NCBI GenBank assembly: GCA_040755725.1
Contig: JBFMAI010000012.1
Coordinates: 1-44,496 of the forward strand
Direction: 5' to 3'
Origin: JBFMAI01 sp040755725
GTDB taxonomy: Bacteria > Planctomycetota > Phycisphaerae > UBA1845 > Fen-1342
Length of the DNA: 44,496 nucleotides
The notes under the pieces were generated by a model. The model had not been told where the DNA came from, made no database searches, and was given only the letters and a program-made list of their open reading frames with translations. This document shows positions 1-6,641 of the stretch, piece after piece. Every line of letters begins with the position of its first letter. The first letter of the stretch is position 1. The translations under genes and the position numbers were made by a program.

Positions 1-218
1 TTCTCCTGGTCGGCGGCGGCGACCGCGGCCGGCTCCTTGTTGTCCTTGACCGCTCGCCGCAGGCGCTGCGCGCTCTTGATCCGGATGCGCTTGCCCGTGG
101 CGGTGTTCGTCGCGTTCCACCCTCCATGCGTGTTGGTGCTGTCGATCCGCACCGTCGCGATGCGGTCGCTCACTTTCGCGGTGTACGTGTGCCCGATCTT
201 GATCTCGTCCTTCTTCAT
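1..218 (-). CDS. Small conserved phage-type protein (C-terminus beyond window)
   Basis: Reading leftward from an ATG at 218, the frame stays open to the window edge, giving at least 72 residues beginning MKKDEIKIGHTYTAKVSDR. A good Shine-Dalgarno (AAGGAG) lies just upstream. The visible part has a short beta-rich core (GHTYTAKVSDRIATVRIDS) followed by a basic stretch (TGKRIRIKSAQRLRR) and an alanine-rich tail. The basic segment suggests nucleic-acid contact, but that is inference. It is the last visible gene of the six-gene leftward operon next to the terminase. Function unknown; I recall similar small proteins from planctomycete genomes, but could not check this. Confidence 0.7.
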   Translation of the reverse strand, partial: MKKDEIKIGHTYTAKVSDRIATVRIDSTNTHGGWNATNTATGKRIRIKSAQRLRRAVKDNKEPAAVAAADQE

Positions 219-299
219 GGCCGTCTCCTTGTGTGGTTGGCCTCGTCAGGCCCGGGTCTCCAGCGCCCGGGCGACCCGCCGCGGCGGGTTTCGGCGCCT

Positions 300-629
300 T
301 CAGGCGAGCAGGTCGTCGTACGCCTCGAGCTTGGTCAGCGCGGCCTGGACGTCGTCCCACAGGCTGGTGCGAAGCCAGACCAGCGCCATGTGGGCATCCT
401 TCGTGTTCTCCGCGCACTCGATCCGGCCGATCGCCTCGCTCAGCTTGTCGCGGAGCCAGGACATGTCCTCGTGGGCCTTCAGGGCGATGTACGCGGCCTT
501 GACCGTCAGGTCGGCCTTGCGGCCGTCGTCGGTCGCGTCGCCGATGTTGCCGGCCTGGTTCGCGGCGATGCGGTTGGCCAGGGCCCGCGCGACGATCGGC
601 AGGGTCTTTTCGTTCTTCTTCGCTGGCAT
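300..629 (-). CDS. Hypothetical phage protein, 109 aa, helical
   Basis: ATG start at 629 preceded by GGAGGAG on the minus strand, so the start is well supported. The 109-residue product is acidic and predicted all-helical: a lysine-rich N-terminus (MPAKKNEKTLP), then heptad-like helices around VKAAYIALKAHEDMSWLRDK and the C-terminal LTKLEAYDDLLA. No signal peptide, membrane segment or catalytic motif is visible. It sits in a tight leftward operon (15 bp after the 645-869 gene). I do not recognise the family. The start, coding direction and neighbourhood make it a real gene of the prophage accessory set; its function is unknown. Confidence 0.7.
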   Translation of the reverse strand: MPAKKNEKTLPIVARALANRIAANQAGNIGDATDDGRKADLTVKAAYIALKAHEDMSWLRDKLSEAIGRIECAENTKDAHMALVWLRTSLWDDVQAALTKLEAYDDLLA

Positions 630-644
630 GGTGCTCTCCTCCGG

Positions 645-869
645 TTAGTTGACGGGGACCGTGATGATGCGATGCGTGCCGTCCGGCATTTCGTGGTCGC
701 ACAGGTACGCGAACTCGACGCCCGCAGCGGCCAGGCGATCGATCTCAGCCTGCTCGGCGACGTAGTTCTTGCCGCCAAGCAGGATCGCCTCGCCCTTGCC
801 GCTGGCGTACGTCCACTGGATGGCCTCGTGGGCCGTCGGGAACTCGATCGCTTTGATTTGGATGCTCAT
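645..869 (-). CDS. Hypothetical phage protein, 74 aa
   Basis: A 74-residue product starting MSIQIKAIEFPTAHEAIQW, with a GCGGAGAA ribosome-binding region upstream. It reads as a compact alpha/beta domain: IQIKAIEF strand, AHEAIQWTYA helix, EAILLGGKNYVA strand, AEIDRLAAAGVEFAYLCDHE, then a terminal RIITVPVN strand. Nothing indicates secretion or catalysis. Its leader (ACGCGGAGAAGCAGCGATGAG) resembles the leaders of the two genes upstream in the same operon, suggesting a shared expression signal. Function unknown. Confidence 0.7.
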   Translation of the reverse strand: MSIQIKAIEFPTAHEAIQWTYASGKGEAILLGGKNYVAEQAEIDRLAAAGVEFAYLCDHEMPDGTHRIITVPVN

Positions 870-884
870 CGCTGCTTCTCCGCG

Positions 885-1226
885 TTACTTGGTGTAGATG
901 GTCTCGGCCAGCCCGGCGGCCAACAGGTCGACGATCGTGGCGGCGATCGGCGTAGTCGGGCGGATGTCCCAGCCGCGGTCGAAGTTCGCGGCCGTCGTTC
1001 GCGTATCGAGGTGCTTGAGCCAGAGCTTCGAGATGCGGCTGTCGCCCAACTCGAAATCCGGCGACTCGGCGTGCTCGGGGAAGACCAGGGCGTCGAAGCG
1101 GTGCCCGGCGATCGTGCCGACCACCCAGGACCCGCCGCAGCTCGTGCGGCGCTGGACCTTCGTGATCCGCAGCGTCTCCAGGATCTCGCTGGCGTCCGGC
1201 GTCTGGTTCGTGTGGTTCGTTGTCAT
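885..1226 (-). CDS. Hypothetical phage protein, 113 aa
   Basis: ATG at 1226 follows AAGGAGAAACGCCG, a strong ribosome-binding site. The product begins with a hydrophilic threonine/asparagine-rich tail (MTTNHTNQTPDASEILETL). A beta-rich central part follows (GGSWVVGTIAGHRFDALVFP), typical of a small single-domain phage protein that mentions a 'substrate-like' region ISKLWLKHLDTR, and it ends with IVDLLAAGLAETIYTK. No known motif is recognised. It lies 27 bp after the 1254-1619 gene. The region before its start is an imperfect duplicate of the region before the 1638-1835 gene. Confidence 0.68.
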   Translation of the reverse strand: MTTNHTNQTPDASEILETLRITKVQRRTSCGGSWVVGTIAGHRFDALVFPEHAESPDFELGDSRISKLWLKHLDTRTTAANFDRGWDIRPTTPIAATIVDLLAAGLAETIYTK

Positions 1227-1253
1227 CGGCGTTTCTCCTTCGCGTTGCGACAG

Positions 1254-1619
1254 TCACATCAGTTCGCTGCTTTTCGCCGGGAATCCACTCGGGGGGCCGG
1301 AATTTTGCGATTTGTCAGTGGAATCTGCGGCCGGTCCGAGTGCGCTCTCGGGCGCGGCGGGAACCCGCCTTTCGCCCGCGCTCAGCATGGCGACCAGCGC
1401 GTCCAACCCGGCACCGCGATCGTGGGCGCCGTCCTGGTAGCCCTGCACGTAGGCCTGCAGCAGCGCGCGGCGGACCTGCGGCCCGTAGACCTCGTGGAAG
1501 TCGAGCCGGTCCAGGCCGCGGCGCTCGAGCGTCTCGATCCCCAGGCGGCCCTGGGCGATGCCGAGCAGCAGCGCGTCCAGGCGGGTCGTGTCGATCGTCT
1601 TGGGTTTGCGCGTCTTCAT
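1254..1619 (-). CDS. DUF6900-like small phage protein
   Basis: A 121-residue protein. Residues about 10-60 (RLDALLLGIAQGRLGIETLE, then LDFHEVYGPQVRRALLQAY) match my memory of the DUF6900-type domain, a small helical domain with a conserved 'LGIETLExRxxDxLDFHEV' core found in phage and plasmid proteins. Family assignment is from memory and moderate. The C-terminal 40 residues are proline/serine-rich and probably disordered, ending FPAKSSELM. ATG start at 1619 with a GGGAGCG ribosome-binding region. It is in the leftward operon, and its molecular role is unknown. Confidence 0.65.
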   Translation of the reverse strand: MKTRKPKTIDTTRLDALLLGIAQGRLGIETLERRGLDRLDFHEVYGPQVRRALLQAYVQGYQDGAHDRGAGLDALVAMLSAGERRVPAAPESALGPAADSTDKSQNSGPPSGFPAKSSELM

Positions 1620-1637
1620 GGCGGTCGCTCCCTGTCT

Positions 1638-1835
1638 TCAGGCCTGCGGGACAAACAACTCGCCGACCTCCCAGATCTCGCGGCCGGCGGCGGTGTCGAC
1701 CAGGTACGACCAGGCGTCGGTCCCGTTGCGGCGGAAGGTGCAGACCCGGACGATCCGGCCGGGCTCGCCGTCTTCGCGGCTGACCACCAGCGTCCCGGGC
1801 GTCAGGCGGCGGTTGGTTCTCGTGGTCGCGTTCAT
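1638..1835 (-). CDS. Hypothetical small protein, 65 aa, first gene of leftward operon
   Basis: The frame is open further upstream, but the ATG at 1835 (MNATTRTNRRLTPGTLVVSR) has a canonical GGAGAA ribosome-binding site 7-8 bases before it, so I choose that start. The product is a small beta-rich domain: TPGTLVVSREDGEPGRIVRV, TDAWSYLVDT, EIWEVGELFVPQA. This pattern resembles small SH3-like/KOW-like barrels, an inference only. Its promoter presumably lies in the 250-bp divergent region before the terminase operon. Confidence 0.65.
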   Translation of the reverse strand: MNATTRTNRRLTPGTLVVSREDGEPGRIVRVCTFRRNGTDAWSYLVDTAAGREIWEVGELFVPQA

Positions 1836-2089
1836 CGTCGTTTCTCCATCGCGTACGCCCCATGCGTACAGACACATGAGTCGCTCGTTTTCGCGGGAAA
1901 GCAAGGCGATGGTGCAAGGAATTCGAGAGATTCTCGCATGTCTTGGCGCCAGGTCCGAGTCGGCCGTCCGCCGGGCCCTGAGAGCGCTCTCGCCCCCACC
2001 GGGGCGGCCTGGACCCGTCACTCGTTACATACGCCGCCACGGGGCCGCCCTGTCGGGCCGTGGGGCGGCCGTGGGCGGGAGGCAGCGTG
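1836..2089. promoter_or_regulatory. Divergent intergenic region between leftward operon and late operon
   Basis: About 250 bp separate the first leftward gene from the first rightward packaging gene, so promoters for both should lie here. The stretch is GC-rich, and I see no convincing -35/-10 pair. The part nearest the leftward gene (about 1840-1895) is an imperfect copy of sequence at about 1226-1270. Two short GC-rich dyads (around GAGAGCGCTCTC and CACGGGGCCGCCCTGTCGGGCC) could form hairpins. The regulatory role is inferred from the layout. Confidence 0.35.
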
Positions 2090-2299
2090 ATGGCCAGCGC
2101 CGACGCCAAGCTGAACCCCACGGCGCTCCCCGTGGCGGAGGCCGCCCGGCTGCTCTCCGCGGTCGGTGGCCAGGCCGTCACGGTCGAGATGCTGGAGGCG
2201 GACGTCGCGGCCGGTGCGCCGACCAACGCCGACGGCACGCTCAACCTGGTTCACTACGCAGCGTGGCTTGTACGGGAGATGGCGTCCGGTGCCGATTGA
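2090..2299 (+). CDS. Small DNA-binding-like protein upstream of terminase (possible small terminase role)
   Basis: ATG at 2090 follows GGGAGG. The 69-residue product (MASADAKLNPTALPVAEAA...) has the layout helix, helix, short wing, helix ending LVHYAAWLVREM. The same layout, ARLL...DG...L.(H/R)YxAWL, recurs at the N-terminus of the terminase encoded next door, which suggests a duplicated small DNA-binding domain. Its place directly before the large terminase gene is where a small terminase subunit is usually encoded. The coding region overlaps the terminase start by 11 nt, so the two are probably translationally coupled. The DNA-recognition role is inference. Confidence 0.7.
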   Translation: MASADAKLNPTALPVAEAARLLSAVGGQAVTVEMLEADVAAGAPTNADGTLNLVHYAAWLVREMASGAD

Positions 2300-4592
2300 C
2301 CCGCGCAAACTGAAGCCGACCGAACTGGTCCGGCTGCTCAACAGCACTCCGCTCGGCGAGGTCATCTCCGAGCGGCAGCTGCACCGCCATCGCGCGCGAG
2401 TGGGATTTCGCATTGGCGACGGGCGCACCGTCGATCTGCTGCGCTACGTCGCGTGGCTGGCGTTTGAGCGCCACAAGCCACGGCCGGAAGCGGAGGGCCT
2501 CACCGGTTACGAGGCGCACAAGGAGCGCGCCGCGCAGCGCAATCGCGAGATGGCGCTGCTGGGTCGGGACATCGCCACGGGCGAGTGGGTACATACGCCA
2601 CGGAATCCCGAGCAGCGCATTCGGGCCGAACGCGACTTCCGCCACTTCTGCGAGGTGTATTTTCCGCAGACGTTTCATCTGCCGTGGTCGCCCGACCACC
2701 TGAAGGTCATCGCCAAGATCGAGCAGGCCGTGCTGGAGGGCGGGCTGTTCGCGATGGCGATGCCGCGCGGGTCGGGAAAGACCAGCCTCTGTGAAGTCGC
2801 CTGCCTGTGGGCGCTGGTGTACGGGCACCGGGAGTTCGTCGCGCTCATCGGCAGTGACGAGGAGCACGCGGCAAGCATGCTCGATAGCATCAAGGTCGAG
2901 TTGGAGTCGAACGACCTGCTCGAGGACGACTTCTCCGAGGTCGTGGGGCCGGTGCGGGCGCTGGAGGGCATCCACCAGCGCGCCGCGGGCCAGCTCTACC
3001 AGGGGAAGCAGACGCACATCGGCTGGACGGCGCGGGAGATCGTGCTGCCGACGCTGCCGCCACTGGCGTGGCTAGGCAATAACTCGCCGGCATCGAATGG
3101 CGCGATCGTCTGCGTGGCCGGTATCACGGGCCGCATCCGCGGCATGAAGCACAAGCGCGCCGACGGTTCATCTGTGCGCCCGTCGCTCGTACTGATCGAC
3201 GATCCACAGACCGATGAATCCGCCCGCAGCCCGAGCCAGTGCATGACGCGCGAGCGAATCCTCGCCGGCGCGATTCTGGGCCTGGCCGGCCCGGGGCGGA
3301 AGATCGCTGGCCTGATGACGCTGACGGTGGTCCGGCCGGACGACCTGGCCGACCGTATTCTGGATCGCGAGCAGCACCCGCAATGGCAGGGCGAACGGAC
3401 GAAGATGGTCTACGCCTGGCCCGCCGACGACGCGCTGTGGGCGCGCTACGCCGAACTGTGGCGGCTGGGGTTGCAGGCCGACCGCGGAATCGCGGACGCC
3501 ACGGAGTTCTACCGCGCCAACCGCGCGGCGATGGACGCCGGCGCGGTGATCGCCTGGCCCGAGCGACACCATCCGGACGAATTGTCGGCCATCCAGCACG
3601 CCATGAACCTCAAGCTCGACCGGGGCGAGGCGGCGTTCTGGGCGGAGTATCAGAACGAGCCCCTGCCCGAGGAGCAGGTCGACGACGAGTTGCTCACCGT
3701 CGAGCAGATCCTGGGAAAACTGAACGGTCAGCGCCGCGGCGAGGTGCCGCTGGCGGCCATGCACGTGACGATGTTCGTCGACGTCCAGGCGAAGGCGCTG
3801 TTCTGGCTCGTCGCCGCGTGGGAGAACGACTTCAGCGGCTACGTCCTCGACTACGGGACGGAGCCGGATCAGAAGGCCGAGTATTTCACGCTGCGTGACA
3901 TTCGGCGCACGCTGGGCGCGGCGGCGCCACGGGCGGGCATCGAGGGGGCAATCTACGCCGGGCTCGAGCGGCTGGTGGATCGAACGCTCGGGCGCGAGTG
4001 GCAGCGCGACGACGGGGCGCAGGTGCGGATCGACCGCTGCCTGATCGACGCGAACTGGGGCCAGTCGTCGGACGTCGTGTACCAGTTCTGCCGGCAGAGC
4101 AAATTCGCCGGCATAGTGCTGCCCAGCCACGGCCGGTACGTCGGTGCGTCATCGATCCCGTTCAGCGAGTACAAGCGCAAGCGCGGGGATCGCGTGGGGC
4201 TGAACTGGCGCATTCCGGTGATCACCGGCCGGCGCACCGTACGGCACGTCGTGTTCGACACGAACTACTGGAAGTCGTTCATCCAGGCCCGTTTGGCAGT
4301 GCCGATCGGCGATCCGGGCTGTCTGTCGCTCTTCGGTCGGCAGCCCGAGCGCCACCGTCTCCTCGCGGACCACCTGACCAGCGAGTACCGCGTGAAGACC
4401 GAGGGGCGAGGCCGCACGGTCGATGAGTGGAAACTGCGGGTGGACGGTCTCGACAACCACTGGCTGGATTGCCTGGTCGGCTGCGCCGTGGCGGCTTCGA
4501 TGGGCGGCGCTGCGCCGCCCGGGCTGGTGGGCGACACGCCGAAGGCCCGTCCGGCCGTGCGGCTTTCGGAATTGCGGAGATCCCGGCGATGA
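2289..4592 (+). CDS. Phage terminase large subunit (GpA-like), with N-terminal wHTH-like domain
   Basis: Motor and nuclease that packages phage DNA into the prohead through the portal. I place the start at GTG 2289, overlapping the previous gene by 11 nt, because the N-terminal domain is complete from there (767 aa). Residues about 8-55 form a small wHTH-like domain. Walker A is MAMPRGSGKTS near residue 158 and Walker B is SLVLIDDPQ near residue 297. The C-terminal RNase-H-like nuclease carries conserved Asp residues in MFVDVQ (about 494), CLIDANWG (about 582) and HWLDCLVGCAV (about 724), a spacing like the lambda GpA family. The length is somewhat above lambda GpA (641 aa), mostly because of the N-terminal addition. 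Its end overlaps the next gene as ATGA. Confidence 0.93.
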   Translation: MPIDPRKLKPTELVRLLNSTPLGEVISERQLHRHRARVGFRIGDGRTVDLLRYVAWLAFERHKPRPEAEGLTGYEAHKERAAQRNREMALLGRDIATGEWVHTPRNPEQRIRAERDFRHFCEVYFPQTFHLPWSPDHLKVIAKIEQAVLEGGLFAMAMPRGSGKTSLCEVACLWALVYGHREFVALIGSDEEHAASMLDSIKVELESNDLLEDDFSEVVGPVRALEGIHQRAAGQLYQGKQTHIGWTAREIVLPTLPPLAWLGNNSPASNGAIVCVAGITGRIRGMKHKRADGSSVRPSLVLIDDPQTDESARSPSQCMTRERILAGAILGLAGPGRKIAGLMTLTVVRPDDLADRILDREQHPQWQGERTKMVYAWPADDALWARYAELWRLGLQADRGIADATEFYRANRAAMDAGAVIAWPERHHPDELSAIQHAMNLKLDRGEAAFWAEYQNEPLPEEQVDDELLTVEQILGKLNGQRRGEVPLAAMHVTMFVDVQAKALFWLVAAWENDFSGYVLDYGTEPDQKAEYFTLRDIRRTLGAAAPRAGIEGAIYAGLERLVDRTLGREWQRDDGAQVRIDRCLIDANWGQSSDVVYQFCRQSKFAGIVLPSHGRYVGASSIPFSEYKRKRGDRVGLNWRIPVITGRRTVRHVVFDTNYWKSFIQARLAVPIGDPGCLSLFGRQPERHRLLADHLTSEYRVKTEGRGRTVDEWKLRVDGLDNHWLDCLVGCAVAASMGGAAPPGLVGDTPKARPAVRLSELRRSRR

Positions 4593-4771
4593 AGGCCTTG
4601 CCGAGCACGACCGCTGGGCAGGCCCCACGCGGGCTGGAATGCCCGCACTGCGGGTGCCGGCATTTCCGAGTGGTCTACACGCGCGCTGCCCAAGGGGGCC
4701 GCATCATGCGGCGCCGGGAATGCCGACACTGTGGACGCCGCATTACCACCTCCGAACGCGTCGGCATTTAG
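4589..4771 (+). CDS. Small zinc-ribbon protein (NrdR-N-terminus-like)
   Basis: A 60-residue protein starting in the ATGA overlap with the terminase stop, so translational coupling is likely. It has two CxxC pairs, ECPHCGCRHFR and ECRHCGRRITTSERV, separated by an arginine-rich turn (GGRIMRRR). That is the arrangement of the zinc ribbon at the N-terminus of the NrdR repressor. The NrdR ATP-cone is absent, so it is a stand-alone ribbon, probably nucleic-acid binding. Small Cys-rich regulators such as Ogr occur in phages, but I cannot claim homology. Its position between terminase and portal is compatible with packaging or late-gene control. Confidence 0.75.
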   Translation: MKALPSTTAGQAPRGLECPHCGCRHFRVVYTRAAQGGRIMRRRECRHCGRRITTSERVGI

Positions 4772-4866
4772 CCCGTCCCACCGTCGCCATGTCTACCGGT
4801 GGAACAATTCCCGTGGTCGGCAGCATCCATCCGACAGCCCGGCTCGGCGTGGCGTATGTAACCCGT

Positions 4867-4937
4867 AGCGGGATGGTGTAACGGCAACATGCCGGCTTCA
4901 TGCGCCGGCGCTGCGGGTTCAAGTCCCGCTCCCGCAA
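4867..4937 (+). tRNA. Phage-borne tRNA with CAU anticodon (Met- or Ile2-type)
   Basis: The sequence folds as a tRNA. Acceptor 4867-4873/4930-4936 has six Watson-Crick pairs and an A1-A72 mismatch. U8 and G9 follow, then D stem GTGT/ACAT with loop AACGGCA (GG present). The anticodon stem is CCGGC/GCCGG with loop TTCATGC (anticodon CAT at 4899-4901). The variable loop is four bases, and the T stem GCGGG/CCCGC has the canonical loop TTCAAGT. Discriminator is A4937 and no CCA is encoded. The anticodon reads Met, or Ile if C34 is lysidinylated. The unpaired 1-72 position is an initiator-like feature, but the anticodon stem lacks the three initiator G-C pairs. It sits between two structural genes on the same strand. 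Confidence 0.8.
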
Positions 4938-4950
4938 GTTGGAGCACGCG

Positions 4951-5145
4951 ATGCCTGAGGAAATCGCCAGCGCGATCCACGAGGCGGCCCAGCAACCGGC
5001 CGAGGTGTCGGTCGACGGCCAGACCGTCAAGCAGCAGCCGCTGCGCGACCAGATCGAGGCGGATCGGTACCTCGCCAGCAAGGACGCGGCGAAGCAAGGC
5101 CTCGGCGTGCGAATGACGAAGGTCGTGCCTCCCGGAGCGGTGTGA
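4951..5145 (+). CDS. Small head protein candidate, 64 aa (gpW-like position)
   Basis: ATG 4951 has TTGGAGC 8 bases upstream, and upstream codons fall inside the tRNA, so this start is preferred. The product (MPEEIASAIHEAAQQPAEV...) has a short beta segment VSVDGQTVKQQPL, a helix LRDQIEADRYLASKDAAK and a conserved-looking tail MTKVVPPGAV. In lambda, gpW, a small head-completion protein, is encoded just before the portal, and size and position match. Sequence similarity to gpW is weak by eye, so this is only a positional suggestion. The stop overlaps the portal GTG start (GTGA). Confidence 0.65.
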   Translation: MPEEIASAIHEAAQQPAEVSVDGQTVKQQPLRDQIEADRYLASKDAAKQGLGVRMTKVVPPGAV

Positions 5146-6641
5146 CGGTGTTCAACTGGCTGCGACAGCTCGGCGCACGCAAGAACCACAGCGCCACCGC
5201 CCCGCGCGGTCGGCTGCTGGTCGTGCGCGGCAAGTATGACGCCGCGCAGACGACGCCCGAGAACCGTCGGCACTGGGCGCATGCGGATCATCTGTCCGCC
5301 AACTCCGCCGCCAGCGCCGAGGTCCGGCGCGTCCTGCGCAGCCGCGCGCGCTACGAGGCGGCCAACAACAGCTATGCCAAGGGCATCGTACTGACGCTCG
5401 CGAACTACGTGGTGGGCACCGGTCCGCGACTGCAGATGCTCACCGACGATCCCGAAGCCAATCGCCTGATCGAGCGGGAATTCACCCGCTGGGCCAGGGC
5501 AATTGGCCTGGCCCACAAGCTCCGCACGATGCGCATCGCGCAATGCGAGACGGGCGAGTGCTTCGGCCTGCTGACCAGCAACCCGCGCATCGCCGGGCCG
5601 GTGCAGCTCGACCTGCGCCTGATCGAGGCCGACCAAGTTTCGACGCCGTTCGGCGTCCGGCCCACGGACGATGGCGCGGTGGACGGGATCGTCTTCGACG
5701 GTTTCGGCAACCCGGTCGCCTACTACGTGCTGCGGCGGCACCCGGGCGATCAGCGGGCCTGGCGCGCCGGCGTGGATGATTATGACCTGATGCCGGCCGA
5801 GGCGGTCGTGCATCTGTTCCGGGCCGAACGCCCGGGCCAAAGTCGCGGCGTTCCCGAGATCACCAGTTCGCTGTCCCTCTTTGCCACCTTGCGGCGCTAC
5901 ACGCTGGCCGTGCTCGGCGCGGCCGAGCAGGCGGCACTGCCCTCGGGTGTGATCTACACCGACGCGCCGGCGGATGCCGAATCGGCCGCGGTGGAGCCGA
6001 TGGACACGGTCGAGATGGACCGTGGCACGTGGATGACGATGCCGTACGGCTGGAAGATCGGCCAGGTCAAGGCTGAACAGCCCACCACGGTTTACGGCGA
6101 CTTCAAGCATGAAGTGATTAACGAGATCGCGCGCTGCCTGAACATGCCCTTCAACATCGCGGCCGGCAACAGCGCCGGCTACAACTACGCCTCGGGGCGG
6201 CTCGACCATCAGGCGTTCTTCAAAGCGATCCGCATCGACCAGAACTTCCTCGGCGACATGGTGCTCGACCGGCTGCTGAAAGCGTGGCTGGACGAGGCGG
6301 TGCTCGTCGAGGGCTACCTGCCGCAGTGGCTGCGCGAGCTCGGCGTCGACCTGTCGCACCAGTGGTTCTGGGACGGGTTGGAGCACGTCGACCCGCAGAA
6401 GGAAGCCACGGCCCAGGCCACGCGGCTGCAGAGCAATACCACCACCCTCGCGGCCGAGTACGCGAAGGCCGGGCTGGATTGGGAGTCCGAACTCCGCCAG
6501 CGGGCGCGCGAAACGGCCCTGATGCGGGAACTCGGATTGACGGCCCAGGCGGCCGCACCGCAACCCCAGACCGCAGAGCAGCAAGACCAGGAGGAAGACG
6601 ACGATGTCACGGAAGACGTCGCAGACCGCGCGGCCGCTTGA
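5142..6641 (+). CDS. Phage portal protein, lambda family
   Basis: Forms the dodecameric ring at the head vertex through which DNA enters and to which the tail docks. The 499-aa product (lambda gpB is 533 aa) has family hallmarks: the N-terminal RARYEAANNSYAKGIVLTLA, the stem region AHKLRTMRIAQCETGECFGL, the LIEADQVSTP and DGIVFDGFGNPVAYYVLRR clamp strands, VVHLFRAERPGQSRGVPEIT, and FNIAAGNSAGYNYASGRLDH. It starts at GTG 5142 overlapping the previous stop and overlaps the capsid gene by 38 nt. The C-terminal 30 residues are Gln/Asp-rich. It forms the packaging machine together with the terminase upstream. Confidence 0.95.
   Translation: MTVFNWLRQLGARKNHSATAPRGRLLVVRGKYDAAQTTPENRRHWAHADHLSANSAASAEVRRVLRSRARYEAANNSYAKGIVLTLANYVVGTGPRLQMLTDDPEANRLIEREFTRWARAIGLAHKLRTMRIAQCETGECFGLLTSNPRIAGPVQLDLRLIEADQVSTPFGVRPTDDGAVDGIVFDGFGNPVAYYVLRRHPGDQRAWRAGVDDYDLMPAEAVVHLFRAERPGQSRGVPEITSSLSLFATLRRYTLAVLGAAEQAALPSGVIYTDAPADAESAAVEPMDTVEMDRGTWMTMPYGWKIGQVKAEQPTTVYGDFKHEVINEIARCLNMPFNIAAGNSAGYNYASGRLDHQAFFKAIRIDQNFLGDMVLDRLLKAWLDEAVLVEGYLPQWLRELGVDLSHQWFWDGLEHVDPQKEATAQATRLQSNTTTLAAEYAKAGLDWESELRQRARETALMRELGLTAQAAAPQPQTAEQQDQEEDDDVTEDVADRAAA

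Noticed and set aside
126..2090. 654-codon + strand frame across the leftward operon
   Set aside because: It is the antisense shadow of six better-supported leftward genes in GC-rich DNA.
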